Assembly (NCBI GenBank): GCA_051656905.1
Contig: JBOFJQ010000030.1
Span: 1-64,000, forward strand
Source of the DNA: JAGNZR01 sp051656905
Lineage (GTDB): Bacteria > Fusobacteriota > Fusobacteriia > Fusobacteriales > Fusobacteriaceae
Length of the DNA stretch: 64,000 nt
Direction of reading: 5' to 3'
In this document: piece after piece, positions 42,679-52,099 of the stretch
Position numbering within the stretch: the stretch's first letter is position 1
Layout of the letters: each line of letters opens with the position of its first letter
Program-made: the position numbers and the translations under genes
The notes under the pieces: generated by a model
What the model was told of the DNA's origin: nothing
Seen by the model: the letters and a program-made list of their open reading frames with translations, nothing else
Databases searched by the model: none

Positions 42679-43365
42679 TTAAAGTATATAAATCATAACT
42701 TGAAGTATAATTATAGTTATAACACCTGCTACAACAATCGACAACGCACTCATTGCCCCTTCTACCTCTCCTAACTCTATAGCCCTTGATGTTCCAACAG
42801 CATGGCTCGCAACACCTATTCCTACGCCTTTTGCAATTGGATGTAAATCTCCCATATATCTAAAAATTGTACTTGCTAACATATTCCCTATAATTCCAGT
42901 TGTAATTATACCAAAAACTGTAATAGAAGGTATTCCGCCAATCATATTACTAGCTTCAATTCCAAAAGGAGTTGTTATTGACTTTGGAACTAATGATATA
43001 AGCAACCTTTTATCTATTCCTAAAAGCTTTCCCCCAAAATAAATTGACAGCATAGCAACAACTGATCCTACAAGTCCCCCTACTAATATAGGTACATAAT
43101 TCTTTTTTAAATTATCTAATTGCTTATAAAGAGGAACTACTAAAAGTACTGTAGCTGGTGCTAAGAAAAAAGTTATTAAGTCTCCACCTTTATTATAATA
43201 CTCTAAAGGAATATTAAATATATGTATAATTGAAATTATTATTATTCCAGCAATCAATAAAGGATTGCAAAAAGCTTGTTTTGTCTTTTTAAATATATAT
43301 TTTCCAATTTCAAATGCTAATATAGATACAATTATTCCAAATAGTTTGTCATCTAAATAGTTCAT
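42679..43365 (-). CDS. lrgB: CidB/LrgB family membrane protein (copy 2)
   Basis: The 228-residue protein is a close paralogue of the one at 15231-15917: same length, about 29 differences by eye, identical in LVPKSITTPFGIEAS and GVGIGVASHAVGTSRAIE. It is one base after its lrgA partner. No FadR-type operator or regulator stands with this copy; it follows lysS on the same strand, so control probably differs. Confidence 0.93.
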   Translation of the reverse strand: MNYLDDKLFGIIVSILAFEIGKYIFKKTKQAFCNPLLIAGIIIISIIHIFNIPLEYYNKGGDLITFFLAPATVLLVVPLYKQLDNLKKNYVPILVGGLVGSVVAMLSIYFGGKLLGIDKRLLISLVPKSITTPFGIEASNMIGGIPSITVFGIITTGIIGNMLASTIFRYMGDLHPIAKGVGIGVASHAVGTSRAIELGEVEGAMSALSIVVAGVITIIILQVMIYIL

Positions 43366-43366
43366 C

Positions 43367-43717
43367 TTATTTCTTTCCCCCTTTTCTCATTATTAAAACA
43401 TTCACAACTTTTGAAGTTATTACAATAGCTAATACAGTTGTAAAAATCATCAAAATTATTATTTTGAAAAAATCTTTTTTCAATAGTGGTAAAAACTCAT
43501 ACATTTTTACTACTGCAGGTAAAAAAAGAATTGTCATGTTCCCTAATAAAAAATTTGTTGTTTTTTCTATAGCATTTAACCCTAAATGTTTTTTATGGAG
43601 TAGAAAAAACATCATTCCCATAGATACTATAATACTTGGTAATGGGATATGTAATACCTGTTTTAATATTGACCCTATATAGGTTATTGATAAAATTATA
43701 ATCAACTCTCTAAACAT
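43367..43717 (-). CDS. lrgA: CidA/LrgA family membrane protein (copy 2)
   Basis: The 116-residue protein is the paralogue of the one at 14881-15228 and more diverged than its lrgB partner (roughly 60-65 percent identity by eye). It has the four hydrophobic segments and P-x-x-IVSMGMMF of the family. GAGGGGGAAG precedes the ATG. It starts 83 bases after lysS, behind a terminator, so it may be transcribed by read-through or from a promoter I do not see. Confidence 0.88.
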   Translation of the reverse strand: MFRELIIILSITYIGSILKQVLHIPLPSIIVSMGMMFFLLHKKHLGLNAIEKTTNFLLGNMTILFLPAVVKMYEFLPLLKKDFFKIIILMIFTTVLAIVITSKVVNVLIMRKGGKK

Positions 43718-43750
43718 ACTCTTTTCTTCCCCCTCTTCTATTCTAATAAA

Positions 43751-43784
43751 ATGAAAGGGCTAACTGGTTAGCTAGCCCTTTCAT
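43751..43784 (-). terminator. Terminator after lysS
   Basis: ATGAAAGGGCTA pairs with TAGCCCTTTCAT across a 10-base loop (perfect 12-bp stem), followed on the minus strand by TTTTATT. It lies between lysS and the second lrgA. Confidence 0.8.
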
Positions 43785-43800
43785 TAACTTTCAAATAAAA

Positions 43801-45279
43801 TTAATCTTTATTTTTCATATGTGGAAATAATATTACGTCTCTTATAGAAGGTGCTCCTGTTAATAACATTATTAATCTGTCTATTCCTATTCCTAATCCA
43901 CCTGTTGGAGGTAGGGCATACTCTAGAGCCTCTATGAAGTCATCATCGATAACTGGCATAGCCTCGTCATTTCCTCTCATAGCCTCTTCTACTTGATCCT
44001 CTAGTCTTCTTCTTTGGTCTGCTGGGTCATTTAACTCAGTAAATGCATTTCCGTACTCTCTAGCATCTATAAATAACTCAAATCTATCTGTAAATCTTGG
44101 ATCCTCTGCATTTTTCTTTGCAAGTGGAGAAATTTCTACTGGATGTCCAAAAACAAATGTAGGTTGAACTATATGCTCTTCACACTTTTGCTCAAAGAAT
44201 TCATTAATTATATAACCTATAGAGTTCATATGTGCAGCGATTTCTACCTTGTTCTCTTTTGCAATAGCTTTTGCTTCATCAAAGTCTTTTATAGCCCAGA
44301 AGTCTACTCCTGTAACTTCTTTGATTATATCAACCATGTGAATTCTTCTAAAGTTTTCAAGTATTAATGTTTTTCCATTATATTCAACTGTTGTTGTTCC
44401 TAATACCTCTTTAGCTAAGTGAGAAACAATTCCCTCTGCTATATTCATCATATCAATATAGTCTGCATAAGCTTGGTACAGTTCCATCATAGTAAATTCT
44501 GGATTGTGTCTAGTTGAAATTCCTTCATTTCTAAAGTTTCTGTTAATTTCATAAACTCTATCAAATCCTCCAACTACTAATCTCTTTAAGTAAAGCTCAG
44601 GAGCTATTCTTAAGTAAAGTTCCATATCTAGTGCATTATGGTGAGTTATGAACGGCTTTGCTGCTGCTCCTCCTAGGATTGGGTGCATCATTGGAGTTTC
44701 AACTTCTAAGAATCCTCTAGAATTTAAAAAGTTTCTTACTTCATTCATAATTTTGTTTCTTTTTAAGAAAGTTTCTTTTACATCTCTGTTTACTATTAAA
44801 TCTAAATATCTTTTTCTGTATCTGATTTCTACATCTGTTAAACCATGATATTTTTCTGGTAATGGTCTTACATTTTTAGAAAGAAGTGTAAATTCGTTAA
44901 CTCTTAATGTTAATTCACCTTTTTGAGTTAAGAACATTTTCCCTTTTAATCCAACTATATCTCCAACTGCTATTAATCCAATTAAATTGAAAACTTCTTC
45001 TCCAACTTCATCTTTTCTAATATAAGCTTGAACTTTACCTGTCTGATCTTCTATATGAACAAATACAGCTTTACCTTGCTCTCTTAATCCCATAATTCTT
45101 CCAGCTGTTTTGAACTCTTTCTCTTCTTCTAAGTTAGAGGCTAAAAGCTCTGCAATCATATTTTGCTTATCGTATTTCTTTCCAAATGGATCTATTCCCA
45201 TTTGTTTTATCTCTTCAACCTTTTTCCATTTATCCATCATAATGTGGTCGTTTTGTATTCTGTCAAAATATCTTTCCAT
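43801..45279 (-). CDS. lysS: Lysyl-tRNA synthetase, class II
   Basis: The 492-residue enzyme has the class II motifs: GFLEVETPMMHPILGGAAAK (motif 1 region), FRNEGISTRHNPEFTMME (motif 2) and GLGIGIDRLIMLL (motif 3), after an N-terminal OB-fold anticodon domain. Length is usual. Its ATG follows TGGAGGCAAC. It closes the mutL-rlmH-lysS run on the minus strand. No T-box leader is seen. Confidence 0.97.
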   Translation of the reverse strand: MERYFDRIQNDHIMMDKWKKVEEIKQMGIDPFGKKYDKQNMIAELLASNLEEEKEFKTAGRIMGLREQGKAVFVHIEDQTGKVQAYIRKDEVGEEVFNLIGLIAVGDIVGLKGKMFLTQKGELTLRVNEFTLLSKNVRPLPEKYHGLTDVEIRYRKRYLDLIVNRDVKETFLKRNKIMNEVRNFLNSRGFLEVETPMMHPILGGAAAKPFITHHNALDMELYLRIAPELYLKRLVVGGFDRVYEINRNFRNEGISTRHNPEFTMMELYQAYADYIDMMNIAEGIVSHLAKEVLGTTTVEYNGKTLILENFRRIHMVDIIKEVTGVDFWAIKDFDEAKAIAKENKVEIAAHMNSIGYIINEFFEQKCEEHIVQPTFVFGHPVEISPLAKKNAEDPRFTDRFELFIDAREYGNAFTELNDPADQRRRLEDQVEEAMRGNDEAMPVIDDDFIEALEYALPPTGGLGIGIDRLIMLLTGAPSIRDVILFPHMKNKD

Positions 45280-45337
45280 GTTGCCTCCATAATTTTATAT
45301 TTATTTTTATTATTATAAACAATGTTCCCATTAATGT

Positions 45338-46840
45338 CTACTTTTTATTTTTTATTTTTACTATTGCAATATTACTTTTTCTAGCCCACGTTGTTCCTGG
45401 GTAGTCATTTATCGTCTTTTTATGCCATAAAATTGAATTGTTATTATCATTTTTTTTCTCATAAGACATACCTATATTGTGTAAACTTTCACCTTTTCTT
45501 ATGCTTTCATCTGTGGAATCAACATATTTTTTATAATTTTCTATAGCTTTATCGTAATCTCCTACAATAAAGTAAGAATTTCCTAAATAATAATTAATAT
45601 CAACTTTTGATGTTTTGTCTTTTATATTATTAAAGTAGATTATAGCTTCATCATATCTATTTTGAACAAATGCCTTTCTACCTTTATCGTAATATTTTTG
45701 ATCAGCATCTACCTGTGTAGCATCTAATTGTACCGTCGCCTCTTCAATTTTTGAGCTTTGAGGAGCTATTTGTTCTGAAATTTCGCTTGGAGTTTTTTCA
45801 ACATCAACTGTTTCTTGTTGCCCTGATATATCTGCTAAAGAAAGATTATTTACCGGCTTACTACTAGTTTCAGTACTCTGTACTGGATCTTTTTTAGTGA
45901 AAGGATTTAATAAATCTAAAATATTTTTATCCTTATTTTCTGTAGCAATTCTTTTTAATTCTTCATTACCCAGTCTATTTCCTTCACTTAATAGATGCTG
46001 ACGCTCTCTCTCTGATAGAGTAGTCTTGGTTTTAAGATATTTTATTATATCTTGAGCAAATCCTTCATATTTTTTAGTGTAATATATATAGTAATCATCT
46101 ACATTAAGATTATAATTTGATATTTTTAACTCACCTTTAAATAAAGAAGTTATATCACTTTCACTAAAATTTGTTATTTTTTTCAGATTATTCATTTTTT
46201 TTACAGCATTATCATAATCTGAATTTTCTACAAACACATTGAAAAGTAAAACATTTAACTCATTTTCTCTCGTATCGTTAGGATATGCAATTGTATATAA
46301 ATCAATACTAGAAATAGTTTCATTATATCTCTTAAAATTATAAGAATTTCTTATTGCATCATATGCAGCCTGTTTTTCAAATTTATAGTTTAAAATATTA
46401 TTTACAACTAGGGTTTGTTGAATTTTATTTTTCCTATTTATTTTTAAAGTATATTGGTTTTGGAATAAAGATCTAAATCTATAACTAGACTCTCTCTTTA
46501 CAAGTTGATAATCAGGAACTTTTTTTCCTACAATATATATAGAAATTATACTAGGATCACTTATTAATAAAGTTTCTCCCGCATATAAATCAACTTTTTT
46601 TGTATTTTCTGTTATTTTATTTTGACTAACTGTATTATTTGACCAATTCTTTTTAAGAGTATTTAATACAATCTTACTTCCACCATTATTTAAATTTATG
46701 TTATTCTGAACTAATCGTCTTCCTTGAGATTCCTCTTCAGAAACTACAAAACTTTTATCAGTTCCCCTTCTCATAAAATCATTTAAAGAAGTACATCCCG
46801 TCATTAACAGAAGAGAAATTAGTAATATTTTTCCTTTCAT
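45338..46840 (-). CDS. TPR-repeat lipoprotein
   Basis: The 500-residue protein has a lipoprotein signal (MKGKILLISLLLMTGC, lipobox LMTGC) and a C-terminal TPR block (about 380-485) with KAFVQNRYDEAIIYFNNI and GDYDKAIENYKKYV repeats. The middle part is low in recognisable motifs and rich in Ser, Thr and Glu near 320-370. It sits in the cell envelope, probably as an outer membrane or periplasmic scaffold. It is followed by lysS after 58 bases. Partner unknown. Confidence 0.85.
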   Translation of the reverse strand: MKGKILLISLLLMTGCTSLNDFMRRGTDKSFVVSEEESQGRRLVQNNINLNNGGSKIVLNTLKKNWSNNTVSQNKITENTKKVDLYAGETLLISDPSIISIYIVGKKVPDYQLVKRESSYRFRSLFQNQYTLKINRKNKIQQTLVVNNILNYKFEKQAAYDAIRNSYNFKRYNETISSIDLYTIAYPNDTRENELNVLLFNVFVENSDYDNAVKKMNNLKKITNFSESDITSLFKGELKISNYNLNVDDYYIYYTKKYEGFAQDIIKYLKTKTTLSERERQHLLSEGNRLGNEELKRIATENKDKNILDLLNPFTKKDPVQSTETSSKPVNNLSLADISGQQETVDVEKTPSEISEQIAPQSSKIEEATVQLDATQVDADQKYYDKGRKAFVQNRYDEAIIYFNNIKDKTSKVDINYYLGNSYFIVGDYDKAIENYKKYVDSTDESIRKGESLHNIGMSYEKKNDNNNSILWHKKTINDYPGTTWARKSNIAIVKIKNKK

Positions 46841-46862
46841 CCTATCTCCTTACCAAATTTAA

Positions 46863-47231
46863 TTATTTTTCAAATATATGTATGTTCAAACTGTTAACTA
46901 TCTCGCTATCTTTATAAAGATCATAAGATACAGTAATCTTATCTTCATTATACACCAGTTTGCCATTTTTTACTTTAAAACTTTCCTTAAGTCCATAGGC
47001 TTCCAAATAAAAATTCCCTAATCCGTTCTCTAAAAAATAAAGTTTGCCTAAAGTTTGTCCTTTTCTTTCCATCTTAAATCTATTTCCAAAAAAAGTTAAC
47101 TCTGTTTCTCCTATCTCACTGGAATAAAAATACGTAAAGCTTTCACTTAAAACTTTTTTTTGAGCTACAACATCTTCAAGTATCTCATCTTTATAAGAGT
47201 CTGTGCTCTTTATTTTCAAATTAATAGTCAT
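46863..47231 (-). CDS. Hypothetical protein overlapping the acidic-tail protein gene
   Basis: I do not recognise this 122-residue protein (start taken at ATG 47231). An extended frame to 47279 only reads the GATGAC repeat of the upstream gene in another frame (MTMTM). The ATG at 47231 overlaps the upstream stop by 11 bases, a typical coupling site, but lacks its own clear Shine-Dalgarno. Visible features: SFTYFYSSEIGETELTFFGN and a GKLYFLENGLGNFYLEAYGL stretch, beta-rich and without a signal peptide. It precedes the TPR lipoprotein by 22 bases. Confidence 0.65.
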   Translation of the reverse strand: MTINLKIKSTDSYKDEILEDVVAQKKVLSESFTYFYSSEIGETELTFFGNRFKMERKGQTLGKLYFLENGLGNFYLEAYGLKESFKVKNGKLVYNEDKITVSYDLYKDSEIVNSLNIHIFEK

Positions 47232-47571
47232 CGTCATCGTCATAATCTCTATAGTTGTCATCGTAATCATCATAGTCATCTTCTATGTCTCTATCTTCTC
47301 TATCGTAGTATTCATCCTCTTCATAATCCCCAATACTACCTGCTAAAAGATATTCATCTTTCCAATACTCAATAATGTCACGAGCTTCTCTTTTATCATC
47401 TACAAGTTGAACTTCTTCCTCATCTTCATTTGATAAAAATACAAATAAATTCCCGTCAAAATCCTCTGTTATTAAATACTCAGCCTCTCCTAACGTCACA
47501 ATTTCTAGAACATTTAATTCATGCTCTTCTCCATTAATATCAAAATCAAAATTTTCACCTTGAACGTACAT
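47221..47571 (-). CDS. DUF1292-like small acidic protein with an Asp/Tyr-rich tail
   Basis: The 116-residue protein has an N-terminal half like DUF1292 (NGEEHELNVLEIVTLGEAEY, then LFVFLSNEDEEEVQLVDD) followed by a strongly acidic tail rich in Asp, Tyr and Arg (about 78-116). The tail is coded by near-repeats of GATGAC. The DUF1292 role is unknown. It follows rlmH by 28 bases in the mutL operon. Confidence 0.75.
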   Translation of the reverse strand: MYVQGENFDFDINGEEHELNVLEIVTLGEAEYLITEDFDGNLFVFLSNEDEEEVQLVDDKREARDIIEYWKDEYLLAGSIGDYEEDEYYDREDRDIEDDYDDYDDNYRDYDDDDDY

Positions 47572-47599
47572 CTTTTCCTCCTAATAAATTTTAACACTT

Positions 47600-48067
47600 T
47601 TACTTATGATACTTAATATTATTATTAATCCCAAACCAACGATATAGTTGTTCGAAAAAAATTAATCTCATCAATTGATGAGGAAATGTCATCTTCGAAA
47701 AACTCAACCTCATATCTACAACTTTTCTTAACTCGTCTGAAACTCCGTAAGAACCACCTATCACAAAATTTATTGTACTATTACCTCTAACCCCTATATT
47801 TTCTATCTCTTTTGCCATTTCTTCAGAGGAAAGTTGCTTTGCACCAATATCTAATAAAATAGTGTATCCTTTATTTTTTTCCAGAGTTTTTATTATTTCA
47901 CTACACTCTTTTTCTATGGATTTCTCCCTTTGAATATCATTTCCATCTTCTTTTAATTCTATTACTCTTACTTTAGCAAAAGCTGTTAAACGTTTTAGAA
48001 ATTCATCGATTCCTTCGTTTATATATTTCTCTTTAACTTTTCCTATACATACAAGATTAATATTCAA
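47600..48067 (-). CDS. rlmH: 23S rRNA (pseudouridine1915-N3)-methyltransferase
   Basis: The 155-residue SPOUT enzyme begins MNINLVCIGKVKEKY, has FVIGGSYGVSDELR and ends with SKMTFPHQLMRLIFFEQLYR and a short C-terminal tail, the RlmH signature. It methylates pseudouridine in helix 69 of 23S rRNA. It is the second gene of the mutL operon, 30 bases after mutL. Confidence 0.97.
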   Translation of the reverse strand: MNINLVCIGKVKEKYINEGIDEFLKRLTAFAKVRVIELKEDGNDIQREKSIEKECSEIIKTLEKNKGYTILLDIGAKQLSSEEMAKEIENIGVRGNSTINFVIGGSYGVSDELRKVVDMRLSFSKMTFPHQLMRLIFFEQLYRWFGINNNIKYHK

Positions 48068-48097
48068 TACATCACATCACTTTTTTTTAATTTTTTT

Positions 48098-50062
48098 TTA
48101 CTTTCTTTTAAATTTCTTTTCCATTTCATCTAAAGAAAGCCTTAGGATAATGGGTCTTCCATGAGGACATGTATATTCCCCTATCTCATGAAGTTTTTCT
48201 ATTAAATCTACCATTTCATCATATTTCAAAGACTCTCCAGCTTTAACTGCCCCTTTACATGACATGGTAACTATTATCCCCTCACGAGGATCTCTATTCC
48301 TGTATGTACCTATCTCTGCTAAAACATCTCTAAAAAAAGATTCTATACTTTCTTTCATTGAAAAAGTTGGAATAGCTCTAATTAAAACTTCATTTTTACC
48401 AAATTCTTCTATTTCAAATCCAAAAGAGTTTAACACTTCCATATTTTCACGAATTCTATCCATATCAATTGGATCTAAAAATATTCTTTGTGGGATTAAT
48501 AATCCCTGGCTTTTTATCTCTTTTTGCTCATACTCTTTTTTATAATTCTCATATAGAATTCTTTCATGTACTATGTGTTGATCATAAATTTCTAGTGATG
48601 ATTTATTTTCAACAATTATATAAGAATTCATAAACTGACCAATTATTTTTAAGTCCAGATTTTTACTTTTTTCTAATTTAGGTATATTATCCTTGCAATT
48701 GCTAATATTATCAGTAATTTCAGGAAAATGCAACCCCTCTTTTTCCTTTTTTTCATTTTCCTTTTTATTAACATGCATATCTAATTTACAACTATTTTCA
48801 AAATTAGTAAATATATTTTCTATATTTTTTTTTATGATACAATTTTTTTCATTTAAATTTTCAGAAATTTCTTTTTTTTCAACAGTTTCATTTTTTACTA
48901 AAATATTAGATTTTGGTATCTCTCCTATTTCTAATATTTTCTTATTCTCCATAGGGATACTTTCATAATATTTAACTTTAGTATCATTTGGTTTTTCATT
49001 ATTAATCTTAGTATTACTCTCGTTTTCACTATATTTTTTCTCTAATACTTCCTCTGTTTTTCTGTAATCAATAGTCTCTATATTTAGTTCTCTAGCTGTT
49101 AAATCATCATTTTTAGAAATTACCTCTTTTATCTTACTACTTACCAAATTATAAATATTTGTATCATTACTAAATTTTACTATTTTTTTAGAAGGATGAA
49201 CGTTTACATCTACATCTTTTCCATTTACATTTATAAAAAGTATTACAAAAGGATATTTACCTTTTGATAATTTTGTATAATAGCTATCTATAACAGCTGT
49301 CTCTATTAATTTTGACTTTACAACTCTTCCATTTACAAATATATAGATAGAATCCTTTGTTGATCTAGAAATACTACTATTTCCTAAAAACCCTAATTCA
49401 AACTCTACTAAGTTTTTTAATATGTTTCTTCCAAATACTTCCACTATACTATTTTTCATTCCATTTCCACTAGTAGAAATAGATTCTTTCCCACTAAGTG
49501 TTAGAGATATTGCTATATCTGGATTAGCTAAAGCTTCTTGAAATACGATATCTTTTATGTATGAGTACTCTGTTGTCTCTCTTCTTAAAAATTTTAGTCT
49601 TGCTGGTGTATTAAAGAAAAGATCCCTTATTTCTATTTCGGTTCCTCTATTTAAAGTTGCCTCTTTAAAAGAGGTAATTTTACTCCCTAATACTGTAATT
49701 ATATTTCCAATCCCCTCTTCTGTTTTAGAGGACATCCTAACTTTTGCTACAGCACAAATTGATGATAGTGCCTCCCCTCTAAATCCATAGGTTTGTAAAT
49801 TAAATATATCTTCTTTATCTTTTATCTTACTTGTTGCGTGTCTTTCTACACACAAAAGTAAATCATCTCCAACCATACCTAATCCGTTGTCCACTATTCT
49901 AATATATCTTCCACCATCTTTTACTTCGATAGATATTTTTGTACTTTTTGCATCAATAGAATTCTCTAATAATTCTTTTACTAGAGAAGATGGACTTTCT
50001 ACAACTTCTCCAGCTGCAATTATATTAGAAACTTCTTCACTTAAAACTCTTATAATTCCCAT
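48098..50062 (-). CDS. mutL: DNA mismatch repair protein MutL
   Basis: The 654-residue protein has the GHKL ATPase domain: IAAGEVVESPSSLVKELLEN, DNGLGM and YGFRGEALSSI, a transducer domain, a low-complexity linker (about 340-480) and a C-terminal dimer/endonuclease domain with DQHIVHERILYE (about 494-505; Ile replaces the usual Ala), SCKGAVKAGE and CPHGRP. I start at ATG 50062 with GAGGGG six bases before; an ATG two codons earlier abuts that site. It is the first gene of the operon with rlmH. MutS is not in the window. Confidence 0.97.
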   Translation of the reverse strand: MGIIRVLSEEVSNIIAAGEVVESPSSLVKELLENSIDAKSTKISIEVKDGGRYIRIVDNGLGMVGDDLLLCVERHATSKIKDKEDIFNLQTYGFRGEALSSICAVAKVRMSSKTEEGIGNIITVLGSKITSFKEATLNRGTEIEIRDLFFNTPARLKFLRRETTEYSYIKDIVFQEALANPDIAISLTLSGKESISTSGNGMKNSIVEVFGRNILKNLVEFELGFLGNSSISRSTKDSIYIFVNGRVVKSKLIETAVIDSYYTKLSKGKYPFVILFINVNGKDVDVNVHPSKKIVKFSNDTNIYNLVSSKIKEVISKNDDLTARELNIETIDYRKTEEVLEKKYSENESNTKINNEKPNDTKVKYYESIPMENKKILEIGEIPKSNILVKNETVEKKEISENLNEKNCIIKKNIENIFTNFENSCKLDMHVNKKENEKKEKEGLHFPEITDNISNCKDNIPKLEKSKNLDLKIIGQFMNSYIIVENKSSLEIYDQHIVHERILYENYKKEYEQKEIKSQGLLIPQRIFLDPIDMDRIRENMEVLNSFGFEIEEFGKNEVLIRAIPTFSMKESIESFFRDVLAEIGTYRNRDPREGIIVTMSCKGAVKAGESLKYDEMVDLIEKLHEIGEYTCPHGRPIILRLSLDEMEKKFKRK

Positions 50063-50118
50063 TTTCATCCCCTCTTCAATAAGTAATAATTATAATAATA
50101 CACTATTTTTTTATTTTT

Positions 50119-50149
50119 TTGTGATTTTTTTTTATTTTACTGATATAAT
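50119..50149 (+). promoter_or_regulatory. Extended -10 promoter of the recJ-aroA-fplA operon
   Basis: TATAAT at 50144-50149 preceded by TGA (extended -10). A TTGTGA lies 19 bases upstream (long spacer). It leaves about 45 bases before the ATG at 50201. Confidence 0.6.
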
Positions 50150-50200
50150 TTAAATAAAAATAACAATCATTATTTTTATTCTATTTAAGGGAGATACTTC

Positions 50201-52066
50201 ATGAAAAAATTTCTATTTATGATATATTTTTTATTTACCTATAACTGCACTTTTTCCTATTTTATTAATGACTATAATCTTTTTAAAGAGTGCGTTACTC
50301 TATACGATAAAGGCGAATACTCCAATGCTGAAGTGAAATTTAGAAGTTTAGAAAAAAGTTACCCCTCATCAAATTTAGTTAAAAACAATTATTACGCTTA
50401 TTTTATGGCTCTTAACTATTACTCTCTTGGTAATCTTGATAAAGCTATTTTCTATATGCAAAAAGCTGTTTATAATCCCAAAAATTTAAATGGAAAAAAC
50501 TTTTTTAATCTAGATAGAAACTACTATCTAGGGAAATTTTATTATGAAAAAGGTGATATAAAATCTGCTACACCATATCTTACTCAACTTGTAAATATTG
50601 ATTATTCACCAAGTGCAAAAAAATATGAGAACTATGCTTTTAATATTTTAAAAGATGTAAACCCTAGTTTTAATGTATTGCATGATGTAAAATATAACAA
50701 CAATTTTTCAAGACTGTATATTCCTGACCACAATCAACTTTTAAAAGCTACAAAATATTTTATTGATAGACAGGAGTTTGAACAAGCTTTAAAAGTTTCA
50801 AAATATCTTTATGATAAAGAACCTACAAATGAAGCAGTTGTATCTTATTATTTATATATCTTATATCATCTTAATAAATATGAAGAAATAATTGATTTAA
50901 CTTCAAAAATGCTATTTGATGCTAAATTTTCATCTGTTTATTATTTTAGAGGGAAATCTTTTATAAAGACAAAAGCTTATACTAGTGGAATTTTTAATTT
51001 AGAAACCGCAATTAAATTAGAGAAAAGAAACTTTAAGAATAAATTTTTAGATGATGCTCGGGAGAGTTTAATGAATACTTACTCTGCTCTTAATAATTAT
51101 GAAGATGTTTTTGCTAAAGCTAAAGAGTTCCAGCCTTTAAGCAAAAATGAACAACTTATTCTTATTGATACACATTTTCAACAAAAAAATTTTACTGAAG
51201 CTGTATCTCTTTCTAAAAAATTTGTAAAGAGATATCCTTTTACTATACAATCTATATACTTAGATTTTTTATTAAAACAATTTAATTATAGAGTTGATAA
51301 AACTACTCCTGAAAAATTTGCTAAAATATCAGAACTTTCAGCTATGAAACTTATTAGTATTATTGCTAACTCTTATGTTTTACAATTAAAAAATTATAAT
51401 TTAGACATTAGTGAAGATATTAAAAATCCCGATATGTCTAAACTTTTAAAAATTGCTCAGTTAGAGGATATTAACTTAATTCATTTAGAAATAGAAAATA
51501 ATGCTAGTCTATCTTCTGACCCTGTAAAAAATGAATTTTTAATAACAAAAGTTTTAGAAAAATCTAAAAATTATGGATATGCTTTTGAAAGAGCTACTAT
51601 GAATGCCAATACTTTTTCATCATATAGGAATTTAATTCAACTTTTATATCCTAAATATTATGCAACAGAAGTTGATGCTGCATCTAAAAAATATGATATT
51701 CCTGATGTTTTAATTTATACAGTTATTCGTATAGCAAGTAAATTTAAACATGATTATGCTGGTTCAATGTATACTATTGGGCTAATGCAACTTCAATATA
51801 ATCCCGTACAGGTTAAAAATTATACTGAACTGCTTACTCCAAGTTATAACATTGATTTAGGTTCAAAAAAACTTTCTTACTTAATAAAAAAGAATAAAAG
51901 TAAGATAAAGGGTCTTATTGAATATCTATATGGGGAAGAGGTAGTTAAGTCCATTCGTTTTGAAAATGATGACTTTTACTTTGACTCAATATCAGATCCT
52001 CTTATGAAAAGACAACTGATTGAACTAACTCAGACGTATATATTTTATAAAATTCTTTACAATTAA
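50201..52066 (+). CDS. TPR and SLT-like periplasmic protein lacking the catalytic Glu (pseudo-lytic transglycosylase)
   Basis: The 621-residue protein has a signal peptide (MKKFLFMIYFLFTYN), a long helical/TPR region (about 30-480) and a C-terminal SLT-like lysozyme domain. The domain shows the frame LIYTVIRIASKF with Ala512 where the Glu of E-S is expected, and MYTIGLMQLQYNPVQVKNY, which keeps GLMQL. The SLT Glu is the catalytic acid, so enzymatic activity is unlikely. It is the first gene of a five-gene plus-strand operon. A peptidoglycan-binding or scaffold role is inferred. Confidence 0.8.
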   Translation: MKKFLFMIYFLFTYNCTFSYFINDYNLFKECVTLYDKGEYSNAEVKFRSLEKSYPSSNLVKNNYYAYFMALNYYSLGNLDKAIFYMQKAVYNPKNLNGKNFFNLDRNYYLGKFYYEKGDIKSATPYLTQLVNIDYSPSAKKYENYAFNILKDVNPSFNVLHDVKYNNNFSRLYIPDHNQLLKATKYFIDRQEFEQALKVSKYLYDKEPTNEAVVSYYLYILYHLNKYEEIIDLTSKMLFDAKFSSVYYFRGKSFIKTKAYTSGIFNLETAIKLEKRNFKNKFLDDARESLMNTYSALNNYEDVFAKAKEFQPLSKNEQLILIDTHFQQKNFTEAVSLSKKFVKRYPFTIQSIYLDFLLKQFNYRVDKTTPEKFAKISELSAMKLISIIANSYVLQLKNYNLDISEDIKNPDMSKLLKIAQLEDINLIHLEIENNASLSSDPVKNEFLITKVLEKSKNYGYAFERATMNANTFSSYRNLIQLLYPKYYATEVDAASKKYDIPDVLIYTVIRIASKFKHDYAGSMYTIGLMQLQYNPVQVKNYTELLTPSYNIDLGSKKLSYLIKKNKSKIKGLIEYLYGEEVVKSIRFENDDFYFDSISDPLMKRQLIELTQTYIFYKILYN

Positions 52067-52099
52067 ATAATAAAAACTATAAACGGAAGGTTTTAATAC

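Noticed and set aside
47231..47279. Longer start for the 46863 gene (MTMMITMTTIEIM)
   Set aside because: These residues are only the GATGAC repeat of the upstream gene read in another frame; the later ATG at 47231 fits a coupled start.
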